The notes under the pieces were generated by a model. It was not told the origin of the DNA and made no database searches. It worked only from the letters and a program-made list of their open reading frames with translations. Shown in pieces: positions 35,208-44,722 of a stretch of 64,000 nt of DNA. The stretch comes from Siminovitchia thermophila. Lineage in GTDB: Bacteria > Bacillota > Bacilli > Bacillales > Bacillaceae_C. The stretch is from positions 62,001 through 126,000 of the forward strand of contig NZ_JAFBFH010000008.1 in NCBI RefSeq assembly GCF_016909185.1, read 5' to 3'. Position 1 is the stretch's first letter; the number at the start of each line of letters is the position of its first letter. A program made the translations under genes and the position numbers.

Positions 35208-35500
35208 CCATAAACCATTAAGGACCGCCCGCAAAGGATATATCTTTTAAAAGTAACATACAAATAAAGCTCACAACGTTTAAAAGCAGAGGGGGGTGTC
35301 CATAGGCCGAATAATCGACTTATTGAACCCCCCAGCATGTTTATCCAATTTTTACTCTTGATAGCCGTACAATAATCGCAATAAATGTATAAATAAATCC
35401 TATGAATCCAACATCTTATCTTTAAAAAGGTCGAGATATCTATATTTCTTTTAAAAGTTTGTATGTATTGTCATGATCATATTTTGAAACTACGCAAGAA

Positions 35501-37499
35501 TTAATTTGCCTGAAACTTAATAAAAAACGTCGTCCCTTCAGACCCTGTCTCAATATCGATTGTTGCATTATGACGGGCAGCAATGGCATAGCACACACCG
35601 AGCCCCAAACCGGTGCCATTGTCTTTAGTTGTAAAAAAGGGTGTTCCCAGCTTTTCCATTACTTCAGGACTGATTCCCGCTCCTTGATCCTGCACGGCAA
35701 GAACGACATGGTTCCCTTCTTTATATGTTTTAATGGTCAGCACTTGCCCTTCGTTCATCGCTTCAAAGCCATTCCTGTAAAGATTCATTAATAATTGCCT
35801 AATTTCATTACGATTTAAGAGAAGTTGCGGAATATCTCCCGTCTCAACAGCAATTATTTGGCTTTGACTGGCCGCGTCGATTTTGATTAAGGGAACGATA
35901 TCGTGAACAATGGTATTTAAATCAAGCATCTGTAATTCAGATGTCCTTGTATTTCCGATTGAAAGGAATTCCGTAATAATCGCATTGGCACGATCGAGCT
36001 CTTCTATCATTAAATCCAAATAGCGTTTGTATTGGATAAATTTATTTTCCATTTTTAATAACTGTAAGAAACCCCGCACCGTCGTCATTGGATTTCTGAT
36101 TTCATGGCTGATACCCGCTGCCATTTGTCCAATTAAATCCAAGCTGGATAACCTTCTGAGCTCTTTCTCGTATTTCTTCTTTTCCGTTATGTTCTTGAAA
36201 AGACAACAGATTCCGTCATCGTATGGATAGGCTACGATTTCATGCCAAACATCTTCATAAACTGAACGCATTTCAAAATGGACAGGAATGTCTCCCCTCA
36301 TCGCCCGATGAAATTCTTTATACATAGCCGTACCAACTGCCTTTGGAAAAATATCCCATATGCTCTTGCCCAATACTTCTGTCACAGTCTTGTTTTGGGG
36401 TAAAAATTGATGTTTATTGATATAAGTAAATTTCCACTCTTGATCCAAAGTGAAGAAACCATCTGTCATTCCATCAATGATGCTTGTCACTTTTTCATTA
36501 GCAGCAGCGAGTTCCTTTGTCCTTTCTTCCACCATATTCTCCAGTCTATCCACATACTGTACATTTGAAAGCGTAAGAGCGGTCGCATCCACAATAGACT
36601 GGGCCAGCGGGATTTGGACATCGGGGTAAACGTTGAAAGCGGCTATTACCCCCGCCACTTGCCCCATTGAAGCGAAAGGAATCAACAATATACTTTTCAT
36701 ATGGCACTGTCCTTTAAGCCTTTCATCTTCACGCACATCTTCAATAAACAGGATTTGTTTTGCTTTTACAACATCTTGAATCAACGTTGTCAGGCTCTGC
36801 CCCAATTCTAATTTATCACCCCATGTTTTTATGAGGGTAATGGTATGTTGGTCACATGGATCCAAGAGATAAGCCGCGAGTTGCCAAGTATGTAAAACCT
36901 TTCCCAAGTAGAAAAAACACGTATGCAAACTATCTTCAGATGATGTAGACATGCATAAATCGCGCAGCACTCCCTGCATGAGCCGCTCCTCGGCAATAAG
37001 CTCCCGGTGTTTAAATATACCGGCATTCCGAATGGCTACAGAAACCATATGCGCATACACTTCAACCCCTTGGATTTCGGGTTCCGATAGACACATAGGA
37101 GTTCTATCATTAAACAAAAAAATGAGGCCGAATAATTCATCCTCAAAGAAAATGGGTGAAGCTAATAATGATTTGATGTTAAACGCTTCCACATAATCCG
37201 AAACCAGATGGTGATCCATGGACATATCTGGTATATATAAAGTTTGTTTTGTGTTCATGATTCGTTGAATCATAAGATCTTCTTCTGGATCAAAGATCAT
37301 TGTTTCGAGCATTACGCCATAACCAGCCATTCTTTTGTATGTTCCATCTTCTTGACGTAAACCCAGCGGCATTACATTGAAGGATTTCTTCGGATATGGC
37401 CACAGCAACAAGTCGCAAAACTTCATTCTGTCCTAATGATGTAATGAGGGTTGCATTCTTTTCATGCTGTATGTATTCCATCTGTTTCCTTACCATCAT
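35501..37499 (-). CDS. GAF-PAS sensor histidine kinase, apparently frameshifted near the N-terminus
   Basis: The long open part (to 37426) encodes two GAF domains (about 20-130 and 150-300), a PAS domain (about 315-420), a HisKA domain with GISHEIRNP and an ATPase domain with NLYRNGFEAMNEG and GTGLGLGVC. No membrane helices are seen, so it is a cytoplasmic sensor. Upstream in another frame, MEYIQHEKNATLITSLGQ and VLRLVAVAISEEILQCNAAG read as the natural N-terminus, and the ATG at 37499 has GGAG about 6 bases upstream. The two frames meet near 37360-37385, so a one-base shift has occurred, or there is a sequencing error. No response regulator is adjacent. Confidence 0.75.
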
Positions 37500-37730
37500 A
37501 CAAGGCTCCAATCATCAAATTGTTGTCATAGACCTTTATGCCTATTATATAATACTTACAGCCTATTATTGCACTAAATGTAATACTTATAAACAAATTT
37601 TCCCCAAAAGAAGTGACACGAAAAAAAAGCCGCCTCAAAAGAACATGCAGCCAAACTCCACAATTATTTATCCAAAGCAATTTGAACTAATAACCGCGAG
37701 TAAAAGCCATACCCCTTTGGGCAACCTCTT

Positions 37731-38351
37731 TTATACCGTTTTGATTTTTTTAAACTCACTTACATCAAATAACTCATTTAATGCTTCCTGCGTTGCCATC
37801 CCGTTAACTGAAATAGTCCCGTCTTTTGAAATTCGAATTTCAATTTTATTGTCAATGCAGGAAAGGTCGCTTTCCAAGTGCTTATAGGCAGGTGATAAAA
37901 AGTGAAACCGCTGGTTAGAGGAGCCAACCCAAGGTCGGCTTAAATCAAGCTTTTCTTTCACGAAAGGCCCATCTATCAATAAATCTGTACAGGCGAGCAG
38001 GCTTCGGGCTTTCGTTCTATGTTTCAGCTCCTCGTACAGATAACCGGAAAATGTCATCACTGTCAAGCCCGCATTCTTTACCATGCCAGCAAGCTTTCCA
38101 AGAGCTTCCGCTTGATCGAAAGGTTCGCCGCCAAGAAATGTGACACCCTCTATATCATTCTCTTCTTTGCTCTTTTCGATTTCCTTAAAAAGCTCCTCAA
38201 CCGTGATCGTGCTTCCATTCTGTTTTGACCATGTCCAAGGCACCCCGCAACCTTCACAGCGAATAGAGCAGCCTTGCACCCAAAGACAGAATCTTTTTCC
38301 AGGGCCTTCAACAGTTGTACAAGACAAGTAACGATGAATAACGAGTTTCAT
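37731..38351 (-). CDS. 4Fe-4S radical SAM protein, NrdG/activase-like
   Basis: This 206-aa protein has the cluster motif C28-x3-C32-x2-C35 (GCSIRCEGC) and the SAM-binding GGEPFDQ at about 74-80, as in anaerobic ribonucleotide reductase activases. No NrdD-type glycyl radical enzyme is present nearby; instead it is the last gene of the AAA ATPase operon and overlaps the stop of the upstream HhH gene (TAATG). Radical SAM proteins of this sort have been seen beside Ycf46-like ATPases, where their target is unknown. It is here more likely a maturase or modifying enzyme for that system than a reductase activase. Confidence 0.8.
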   Translation of the reverse strand: MKLVIHRYLSCTTVEGPGKRFCLWVQGCSIRCEGCGVPWTWSKQNGSTITVEELFKEIEKSKEENDIEGVTFLGGEPFDQAEALGKLAGMVKNAGLTVMTFSGYLYEELKHRTKARSLLACTDLLIDGPFVKEKLDLSRPWVGSSNQRFHFLSPAYKHLESDLSCIDNKIEIRISKDGTISVNGMATQEALNELFDVSEFKKIKTV

Positions 38352-39052
38352 TAGAAGTCAACAATTCTCCCCTCTGATTTTTCCAAGGAACTATTTTCCG
38401 TTTCTTCAGGAAAAACAAGGAAAGGTCTCATCTTTTCAGCCAAGTGCGGTTTAATGGCGAGGACTTCTACAAAATGGTCAAACGATGTAAAGCCGTTCGC
38501 CCTGCTTCTGGCCTCAACCACTTTTTTGGCGAACAAAGCGCCGATTCCCGGAACTCCTGCAATTTCATCTTCGGAAGCAGTATTAATATCAATCAGTTGA
38601 ATCGTATCTTCCGGTTTTTCCTTAACTGTTTGTTGAACAGGCGCTACTGTGGACGGAGATTTAACAGTACCCCCATACTCCCGCGTTATCTGTTTCCTCA
38701 GCGATTGAATCTCCCGTTCTTTATGGCCGCTTGCCGTCTTGGCTTCAAGCCTTAACAAATACTCTGGTCTTATTTTAAATACATGGATGATCGAAACAGC
38801 CCATCCGACTATCAAAAAAACAGCCCCTGCATCTAACATCCAATGTTCTTCCGAAAAAATATTGTTAATAACCATCGTCGTGATAAATATCGATGAATAT
38901 AGCAGAGCGGCAAAAAACCATTTTTTCTGTTTCACGCGAAAAGAAATATAATAAAAAGAAACATAATTAAAAAATCCGAATGTCAGGATGGCCCAAAGCA
39001 TCCAGATTGAGTTTCTCAACTCCCACCCTTTTCCCTTGCTGGTGATCGCCAT
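38351..39052 (-). CDS. Membrane protein with C-terminal helix-hairpin-helix domain
   Basis: This 233-aa protein has three hydrophobic segments (about 15-40, 45-65 and 73-95), a charged linker and a ComEA-like helix-hairpin-helix region (about 150-212: IDINTASEDEIAGVPGIGAL then FAKKVVEARSR). The HhH fold normally binds DNA backbones or proteins. The last residues are GRIVDF, closely matching the GRTIDF that ends the AAA ATPase of the same operon. AAGGAGGG lies about 9 bases before the ATG. It overlaps the radical SAM gene by one base. No close described family is recognised. Confidence 0.75.
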   Translation of the reverse strand: MAITSKGKGWELRNSIWMLWAILTFGFFNYVSFYYISFRVKQKKWFFAALLYSSIFITTMVINNIFSEEHWMLDAGAVFLIVGWAVSIIHVFKIRPEYLLRLEAKTASGHKEREIQSLRKQITREYGGTVKSPSTVAPVQQTVKEKPEDTIQLIDINTASEDEIAGVPGIGALFAKKVVEARSRANGFTSFDHFVEVLAIKPHLAEKMRPFLVFPEETENSSLEKSEGRIVDF

Positions 39053-39055
39053 CGA

Positions 39056-39271
39056 CTAATCGCCCTCCTTTATAAACTGTTTATTTTGGCGAACAGACTG
39101 GATCTCTGTTTGATAGTATTCTTCTGTATAGTTAGAGTCTATTGTTTCAGCATCCAGCAGTTGTTCAAGCATCTCTATATACTCCAAACAATCCTTTCCC
39201 TTGATGCCGATTGTCTCGGCAAAAACTTGGCCGTCCTCTGTAATTTTTATTTGTAATTTTTTATCCCTCAA
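39056..39271 (-). CDS. DUF2997 family small protein
   Basis: This 71-aa acidic protein fits DUF2997, a short family with the conserved start KxxxIxITEDGxVxxET and GKxCLEYIxxLE region (GIKGKDCLEYIEMLEQLL here). Translation begins at TTG 39271 with AGGTGAG 5-6 bases upstream, overlapping the stop of the upstream gene by four bases. DUF2997 genes regularly occur beside Ycf35/DUF1257 and Ycf46-like ATPase genes; their function is unknown. Confidence 0.78.
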   Translation of the reverse strand: MRDKKLQIKITEDGQVFAETIGIKGKDCLEYIEMLEQLLDAETIDSNYTEEYYQTEIQSVRQNKQFIKEGD

Positions 39272-39729
39272 TTTTTCTCACCTGCCGACCACTCACTTAC
39301 ATTGAATGTTAATAAGATGGAACGATCTTTCTGAATTTCTTCCGATTCCAATTCCAACCCTTTTTCCTGGGCCTGTTGCAGCAGCTTCTGGTACGTCTCT
39401 TGCTGGATCAAATATTTATACTCTACGTGCAGGTTATCAATAAACTCCAATGCATGTTCCTTTTCTACACTTTCATCAAATACTGCTTCAAAAATTCCCT
39501 TGTCATTTTGTTGGAAAAAGATTTTAATATCCCCTACTTCTGCCTGACAATTATCTTCATTAAGTTCATAAACGTTACAGCCATATTGTTCAATGGCTTT
39601 TTGCAGCAAATGCTGTCTCTTCATGACTGTTTGGATGCTGTATGTATGGCCGCTTTTTTTCTCGATTAACGAGCCCGCAGCATGTGCCAGTGCAATTCCT
39701 ACCGGGATCAGTACAAGTTCAATACTCAA
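39268..39729 (-). CDS. Ycf35/DUF1257-like protein
   Basis: This protein of about 153 aa has a hydrophobic N-terminal segment (IELVLIPVGIALAHAAGSL) followed by a domain with the DUF1257 pattern. That pattern covers an early helix (LLQKAIEQYGCNVYE), a central sheet region, and a C-terminal helix and strand (YQKLLQQAQEKGLELESEEI and DRSILLTFNVSEW). Ycf35 is found in cyanobacteria and algal plastids. The N-terminal hydrophobic segment is unusual. Start is placed at TTG 39729 with AGGTGG about 10 bases upstream; an in-frame TTG at 39750 includes the site. It overlaps the DUF2997 gene by 4 bases. Confidence 0.65.
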   Translation of the reverse strand: MSIELVLIPVGIALAHAAGSLIEKKSGHTYSIQTVMKRQHLLQKAIEQYGCNVYELNEDNCQAEVGDIKIFFQQNDKGIFEAVFDESVEKEHALEFIDNLHVEYKYLIQQETYQKLLQQAQEKGLELESEEIQKDRSILLTFNVSEWSAGEKN

Positions 39730-39755
39730 TGGGCATTTTCCACCTTTCAATCAGA

Positions 39756-41396
39756 TTAAAAGTCGATCGTCCTTCCGCCACGTGATGCCATGATATCACC
39801 GATGCCTGCGGCCTCATTACTTTCCGTGTATTCCTCTCGGTCTTCGCGCGGGGTTGCAGCTACAGCCCTGACATTGGCCCAGTCACGGATTCCCTTGATT
39901 TGTTCAGCCTGGGTCACTGACAGCGGGATAAACTGTTTACATATCTTTTCAAAATCAGACAGTGTAACACTTCTTTCTTCGTAAAATGCTTCAAATAATC
40001 CATTTATGACTACCTGTTCAATTTCTGCCCCGACAAATCCTTCTGTCAATCCGGCAAGTTGATGTAAATTGTTATCATTTATTTGAAAGTCTCCGGTAAC
40101 GTTCGGATCCTTTAATCTTTTCTGTAAATGAACCTTGAAAATTTCGACCCGCTCTCGATGCGTCGGCAAATCGACAAAAAATATTTCATCAAATCGGCCT
40201 TTTCGCAGCAATTCCGTAGGCAGGCTCGAAATGTTATTGGCTGTCGCTATGACAAAAACCGGCTTCTCCTTTTCCTGCATCCACGTTAAAAAATGGCCAA
40301 AAATACGGCTGGCCGTACCGCCGTCGCCGGATGAATTTAAACCGCTGAATCCCTTTTCAATCTCATCAATCCATAAGATAGAAGGGGCAATGGCTTCAGC
40401 CGTTTGAACTGCTTTTCTCATATTCTCTTCACTGCTCCCGACAATCCCGCTGAAAATTTTTCCTATATCCAGTCGTAATAAAGGAAGCTGCCACATCGCG
40501 CTGATCGCTTTGCTGATTAAACTTTTCCCACATCCAGGCACACCTGTTATGAGCACACCTTTTGGAGCCGGCAGACCGTATTTTTGGGCAGACTCCAGCC
40601 ACGACTTGTTTCTTTTTCGCAGCCAGCGCTTTAAATTTTCCAACCCCCCAATGTCATCCATATTCAAGTGGCTATTGACAAATTCAAGAATCTCCGTCTT
40701 TTTGATGATCTGTTCCTTTTCTTTTAAAATCACTTCTACATCATGAATAGATAGTTGTCCATCCTCTACCATTGCGCGTGCAAAAGCATTTTCCGCTTCA
40801 GACAACGTAAGTCCAAGTGCTGCCTTTACAAGTTTTTCTTTTTCCTCTTCACTCAGATTAACTGCAATTCGTCCGGTTTGTTTATTAACCTCAATAAGAT
40901 CGTCCAAAATTTGTTTGATCTCATGAAAAGTGGGCAAGTCAAAATCGACGATTGTAATATCTTTCTCAAGATCATGCGGAAGCCTTAGTACAGGAGAAAG
41001 AAATACAACATTTTTAGGATTTGGACTGCGTTTCAACTTCAAGCTGATATCCCTTAATTTACGGATAATTTGATGGTCTGGAGTGCGTCCTTCGTCCCCA
41101 AAATAAATATGAAAGTCATGCAGGACAAAAATAGCAGGCTCTTGATAATTCTCAATAAGTTCCAAAGCTTTAAGCGCAGATTTTGTATCTCCTTTTCCGT
41201 TAGCCTCTCCTTCAATCCCGGTCGTAATTTTCCATGTGATGACTTTTCTTTCTGTTTTAATTAATGCCTGATTGGAAGCAATCGATTCTATGAGTGAAAG
41301 CACTCTGTCCTCTTCCCATGTAGCTATATAAAGGAAAGGAAAACGTGCTTTAAACAGATTGGCCATTAGCTTTTCCCGATCAAACTTTTTCTCCAT
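39756..41396 (-). CDS. Ycf46-like AAA ATPase
   Basis: This 546-aa protein has an N-terminal regulatory region (1-235) that resembles a degenerate AAA module and a C-terminal canonical AAA domain. The Walker A is GVPGCGKS (285-292), Walker B ILWIDE (340-345), sensor 1 TANN (385-388), with arginine-finger residues in RKGRFDE. The order and length match Ycf46, a conserved ATPase of cyanobacteria, plastids and various Firmicutes with no settled function. The C-terminal tail ends GGRTIDF. GGGGGA lies upstream of the ATG. It is the first gene of a tightly packed five-gene operon. Confidence 0.87.
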   Translation of the reverse strand: MEKKFDREKLMANLFKARFPFLYIATWEEDRVLSLIESIASNQALIKTERKVITWKITTGIEGEANGKGDTKSALKALELIENYQEPAIFVLHDFHIYFGDEGRTPDHQIIRKLRDISLKLKRSPNPKNVVFLSPVLRLPHDLEKDITIVDFDLPTFHEIKQILDDLIEVNKQTGRIAVNLSEEEKEKLVKAALGLTLSEAENAFARAMVEDGQLSIHDVEVILKEKEQIIKKTEILEFVNSHLNMDDIGGLENLKRWLRKRNKSWLESAQKYGLPAPKGVLITGVPGCGKSLISKAISAMWQLPLLRLDIGKIFSGIVGSSEENMRKAVQTAEAIAPSILWIDEIEKGFSGLNSSGDGGTASRIFGHFLTWMQEKEKPVFVIATANNISSLPTELLRKGRFDEIFFVDLPTHRERVEIFKVHLQKRLKDPNVTGDFQINDNNLHQLAGLTEGFVGAEIEQVVINGLFEAFYEERSVTLSDFEKICKQFIPLSVTQAEQIKGIRDWANVRAVAATPREDREEYTESNEAAGIGDIMASRGGRTIDF

Positions 41397-41805
41397 TTTT
41401 CCATCCCCCTGTAAATTCTTACAAACTATTAAATTCTATTATATTAAAACATTGGAGCTGTGACTATGTGTGCAGATAAATTGTTTTGGGCATAAGAGGG
41501 TGATCCTCCTTTATTGTTAAAATAGCTGACTTGCAGCTATGGGTACTTATGGCAGCGGAACCAATCATGGCAGAAGCATGCAGAGCCCCGATTCACGAAC
41601 ATTAATCTTCAGAAACCGGAACATTATCTATACAGCACTCGGCTTCACATCAATGAGGGGCACTTCTCGATTTCTCTCATGTCATTCCATTCATTATGCT
41701 ATAATTTTAAGTGTAAAGTTTGAAAAAATGACGGGCCCCTACCTTAAGGTCATGTCCTAACTCCCGAACCCACACTAAAAAGAAAGCTCGAATATTTTGA
41801 TATCG
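41397..41805. other. Intergenic, no gene seen
   Basis: About 400 bases between the AAA ATPase gene and a decayed PH-domain gene. No supported coding frame. The promoter of the ATPase operon presumably lies near its left end. Confidence 0.35.
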
Positions 41806-42120
41806 TAAAAGGATGCATGGTTATCTATTCTCTATTGGGGCTGTATCATTGCCTGCTTTAGTCCGCTTTTCATTGGAAAAGACCTTGAAACACTTTTGTT
41901 CACCATACCTTTTGCAACCCTGTTCATATCTACTGGATATAAAATACATAACGAACCATTCAACAAGGACCGATTAAAGAAAATCCCAATCAAAGACATC
42001 AAAAAAACGACACTAGAAAAAAATCCATTCGCATCTTTGGCACATTCAATAGACAGGTTCGAAATCATATACGACGATTCTAACTTTAAAGTGGCACTTG
42101 TTTCACCAAAGGATAAATAA
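41806..42120 (+). pseudogene. Decayed bacterial PH-domain (DUF1200-like) protein
   Basis: An open frame without a start codon encodes a two-helix membrane part (WLSILYWGCIIACFSPLFIG, then LLFTIPFATLFIS). A PH_6-like domain follows: IPIKDIKK, NPFASLAHSIDRFEIIYDDS and the terminal VALVSPKDK. The family pattern is intact in places, but the part between the helices and IPIKDI is shortened and an in-frame stop lies just before the readable region. It is probably a pseudogene. It is unrelated in position to the intact PH-domain genes at 49.6-51.4 kb. Confidence 0.6.
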
Positions 42121-42529
42121 GCATATGTCTCTATGTTAAAGAACCACTCCATTTGAAGTTGACCGCCATTTAGACCCATAAACACTTAGCCATTTAGCAG
42201 GTATATCCTTTATGTAAAACGATAGCATGTTGATTATATTTTTGTCTCTTTAAAGCTTGACATGTTCCGATTTTCCCCTTTCATTTTTTGTAATGATCCT
42301 TTTCGTAACACCCGTGAAAAAAAGAGGTTCCTGTCATTAGGCAGAATCGTTTTCAGATTTTCTATTGTTGCATATGAAAAAGATTGTATGTGAGTCGATA
42401 TCATTTCGTTGTTGACGCACTTGCTTATTTTTCGCTCCATATGCATGTGGCAGAAACAGACGCAAAACTGATTTTTCCAAGGATCAGATTCGACATTTGG
42501 CGAATATGAAAATAAAAGAAGGTGAAGGT

Positions 42530-43291
42530 ATGAAAATAAACATGTACACAAGCAATGACCGTTTCATGGCAGGGATGACGATGAAAGATAAAAGCAGGCT
42601 TGAAATGAACAACATGGCTCTCCATGTATGTGAAAACCTTGATCATGTTGTAGAAAATCGCCAGAAGTTGGCCGCCTTTTTAAACTGCCGGTTGGATGAC
42701 TTTGTGTGCGCTCATCAGACGCATAGCGCCAATGTCCATCAGGTGACGGCCGATGACAAAGGGCGCGGTGCCGACCGACCTGAAACGGCCATTCCGAATA
42801 CGGATGCCTTGTACACATATGAGCCGAATGTATTGTTATGCTGCTTTACTGCCGATTGTGTCCCAGTGCTGTTTTACAATGAGGCAAACGGTCTCATTGG
42901 TGTTATTCATTCCGGATGGAGGGGCACGACTAAAGAAATTACCTTGAAGATGTTTGAGCACGTCATACACGCGGAGGGTTGTCATCCGGGGGATTTTCGT
43001 GTTCATCTTGGCGCAGCTTTGAGCCAGGAAAAATTTGAAGTTGATGAGAATGTGTACACAAAATTCAAAGACCTCGGTTATGCTGATGACTTTATTTATT
43101 TCAATGCCGAAACAAAAAAATATCATATAGACAACCAGCTTACCGTCAAAAAACAATGTGAACTCATCGGCATCCCTTCTGAGCACATCACCCTTGACCG
43201 GACTTGTACCTATTTGAACAAGGGTGGATTCTCCTATCGTCAAGACAAGACATCTGGAAGACATTTGAGTTTTATCATAAGAAAAACATAA
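42530..43291 (+). CDS. YfiH/PgeF-type multicopper-like peptidoglycan editing factor
   Basis: This 253-aa protein belongs to the laccase-domain family (YfiH, YlmD). The metal-ligand residues are seen in CAHQTHSANVHQV (His), LLCCFTADCVPVLF (Cys) and VIHSGWRGTTKEI (His), plus the C-terminal DRTCTYLNKGGFSYR motif. E. coli YfiH/PgeF keeps L-Ser out of peptidoglycan precursors; other members have been called polyphenol oxidases or purine nucleosidases. The ATG at 42530 is preceded by GAAGGTGAAGGT. It is a single-gene unit, and bacilli often carry two paralogues. Confidence 0.88.
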   Translation: MKINMYTSNDRFMAGMTMKDKSRLEMNNMALHVCENLDHVVENRQKLAAFLNCRLDDFVCAHQTHSANVHQVTADDKGRGADRPETAIPNTDALYTYEPNVLLCCFTADCVPVLFYNEANGLIGVIHSGWRGTTKEITLKMFEHVIHAEGCHPGDFRVHLGAALSQEKFEVDENVYTKFKDLGYADDFIYFNAETKKYHIDNQLTVKKQCELIGIPSEHITLDRTCTYLNKGGFSYRQDKTSGRHLSFIIRKT

Positions 43292-43623
43292 GACGCTGTC
43301 CAAAGCTTTTCATTATAAGAATATACAATCTATTGGCCACCCTCCTATTCCATGCACGAATAACCGGGTCGGGTGACCATTTTTTGTTTTTTCTCCGTTG
43401 GACAAGAATAACCATCTATTTGGCTTTAAGGGATCTTTTGACAATCTCTTTTGTCATATTATAGCTTTTTTTCTCATAATATAGAAAAATATGCTAGAAA
43501 AACTTGATAACATATATTAAATAATATATGATTATAGAAAATCGATAAAAAAGGAGGAGGAGTTTCGTCCTAAATGAAAACGCTTCACATTTAAAATCTC
43601 AATATTAGGGGGAGTGAAAAAAT
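43292..43623. other. Leader region of the TRAP operon
   Basis: No gene is seen. AT-rich sequence around 43510-43540 could hold the -10. A TGAAAACGCTTCA motif near 43574 resembles a CcpA cre site but departs from the consensus at its end. Confidence 0.3.
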
Positions 43624-44712
43624 TTGCAATTTATGGCCCATAGAAAAATAAAGTGGTTTTTTCAACTCATGGCATTAATCAGCTTAATCTTTCTGTCTGC
43701 CTGCGGTGGAGGAAGTGAAAGTACAGACGCTAAAAAAGACAAAAGCGGAAATGGCGACGGAGGTGGCCAAGAACATGAATTTGACTTCTCACACTTTTTC
43801 CCACCCACACATTTTATGGAAGAGGAAATTCAGACATTTGCCGCTGAACTAGAAAAAGCGACAGATGGCAGGATAAAGATCAATTCTTATCCCGGAGCCT
43901 CTTTGGCGGCACCGGATGAACATTTTGATGCCGCTGCCACAGGTTCAGTCGATTTGGCTTTAAGCGTTCATGGTTATACACCCAATCAATTTCCATTAAC
44001 CTCTGTGATGGAACTGCCATTTATGTCGAAGTCCGCGGTGGAGGGCTCCGATCATTTATGGGAATTATACAACGAATTTGACGAGTTCGATGATGAATAT
44101 GCCGGAACGATTCCTTTATGGCTGTATACGACGGATCCCGGTCAATTATTTACGGTCGGAAAGCAAGTAAAAAGTGTGGATGATTTGAAAGGCATGAGAA
44201 TTCGTTCCCCTTCGGCCGAAACAAGTGAGTGGTTAAAAGCGCTTGGAGCTACACCTGTATCCATGCCCATGAACGAAAATTTTGAAGCCTTGGAACGCGG
44301 CGTGGTGGATGGAACCATTGCACCCTGGGAAGCTATTAAAACATGGGGATTGGATGAAGTCATTGACTATGCGACGGTTGGAAACTTTTATTCTACTACC
44401 ATGTTCGTTGTCATGAATGAAGACATCTGGAATGACCTGAGCGAAGAGGATCAAGCAACGATGAAAGAATTGACCGGTAAGAAAATGGCCGAGCAAACAG
44501 GAAAAGTTTTTGATAAATTCGGACAAGACGCCATTGAACAAGCAAAAGAAAAAGGGATTGAAATTCACGAATTAAGTGAAGAGGAATTGAAAGATTGGCG
44601 AAAATATATCAACCCTACCATTGAAAAATGGATTAAGAACGTTGATGAAAAAGGGTTGCCTGGACAAAAAGTGTATGATCGAGCAGTTGAATTAAGCAAC
44701 AAGCAGGAGTGA
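43624..44712 (+). CDS. dctP: TRAP transporter substrate-binding protein (DctP), lipoprotein
   Basis: This 362-aa protein has a lipobox LSAC (Cys at about residue 27) after a hydrophobic signal, a Gly/Ser/Asp-rich linker, and the DctP domain. GMRIRSPSAETSEWLKALGA matches the substrate carboxylate-binding segment with the key Arg, and VDGTIAPWEAI fits the hinge region. TRAP systems import carboxylic acids using an ion gradient. The ligand (C4-dicarboxylate, oxo acid or sugar acid) cannot be specified. Translation starts at TTG 43624 with GGGGGAG 9 bases upstream. It is the first gene of dctPQM. Confidence 0.92.
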   Translation: MQFMAHRKIKWFFQLMALISLIFLSACGGGSESTDAKKDKSGNGDGGGQEHEFDFSHFFPPTHFMEEEIQTFAAELEKATDGRIKINSYPGASLAAPDEHFDAAATGSVDLALSVHGYTPNQFPLTSVMELPFMSKSAVEGSDHLWELYNEFDEFDDEYAGTIPLWLYTTDPGQLFTVGKQVKSVDDLKGMRIRSPSAETSEWLKALGATPVSMPMNENFEALERGVVDGTIAPWEAIKTWGLDEVIDYATVGNFYSTTMFVVMNEDIWNDLSEEDQATMKELTGKKMAEQTGKVFDKFGQDAIEQAKEKGIEIHELSEEELKDWRKYINPTIEKWIKNVDEKGLPGQKVYDRAVELSNKQE

Positions 44713-44722
44713 GGCTTAAACC

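Noticed and set aside
37731-38351. Anaerobic ribonucleotide reductase activating protein (NrdG)
   Set aside because: Motifs are similar, but no NrdD is present in the window and the operon context is the Ycf46-like cluster. A genome search for nrdD would decide.
43573-43587. Possible CcpA cre site upstream of dctP (TGAAAACGCTTCA)
   Set aside because: The central CG and left half fit the consensus, but the right end departs by one to two positions and the pattern is short enough to arise by chance in AT-rich DNA. Not listed as a feature.
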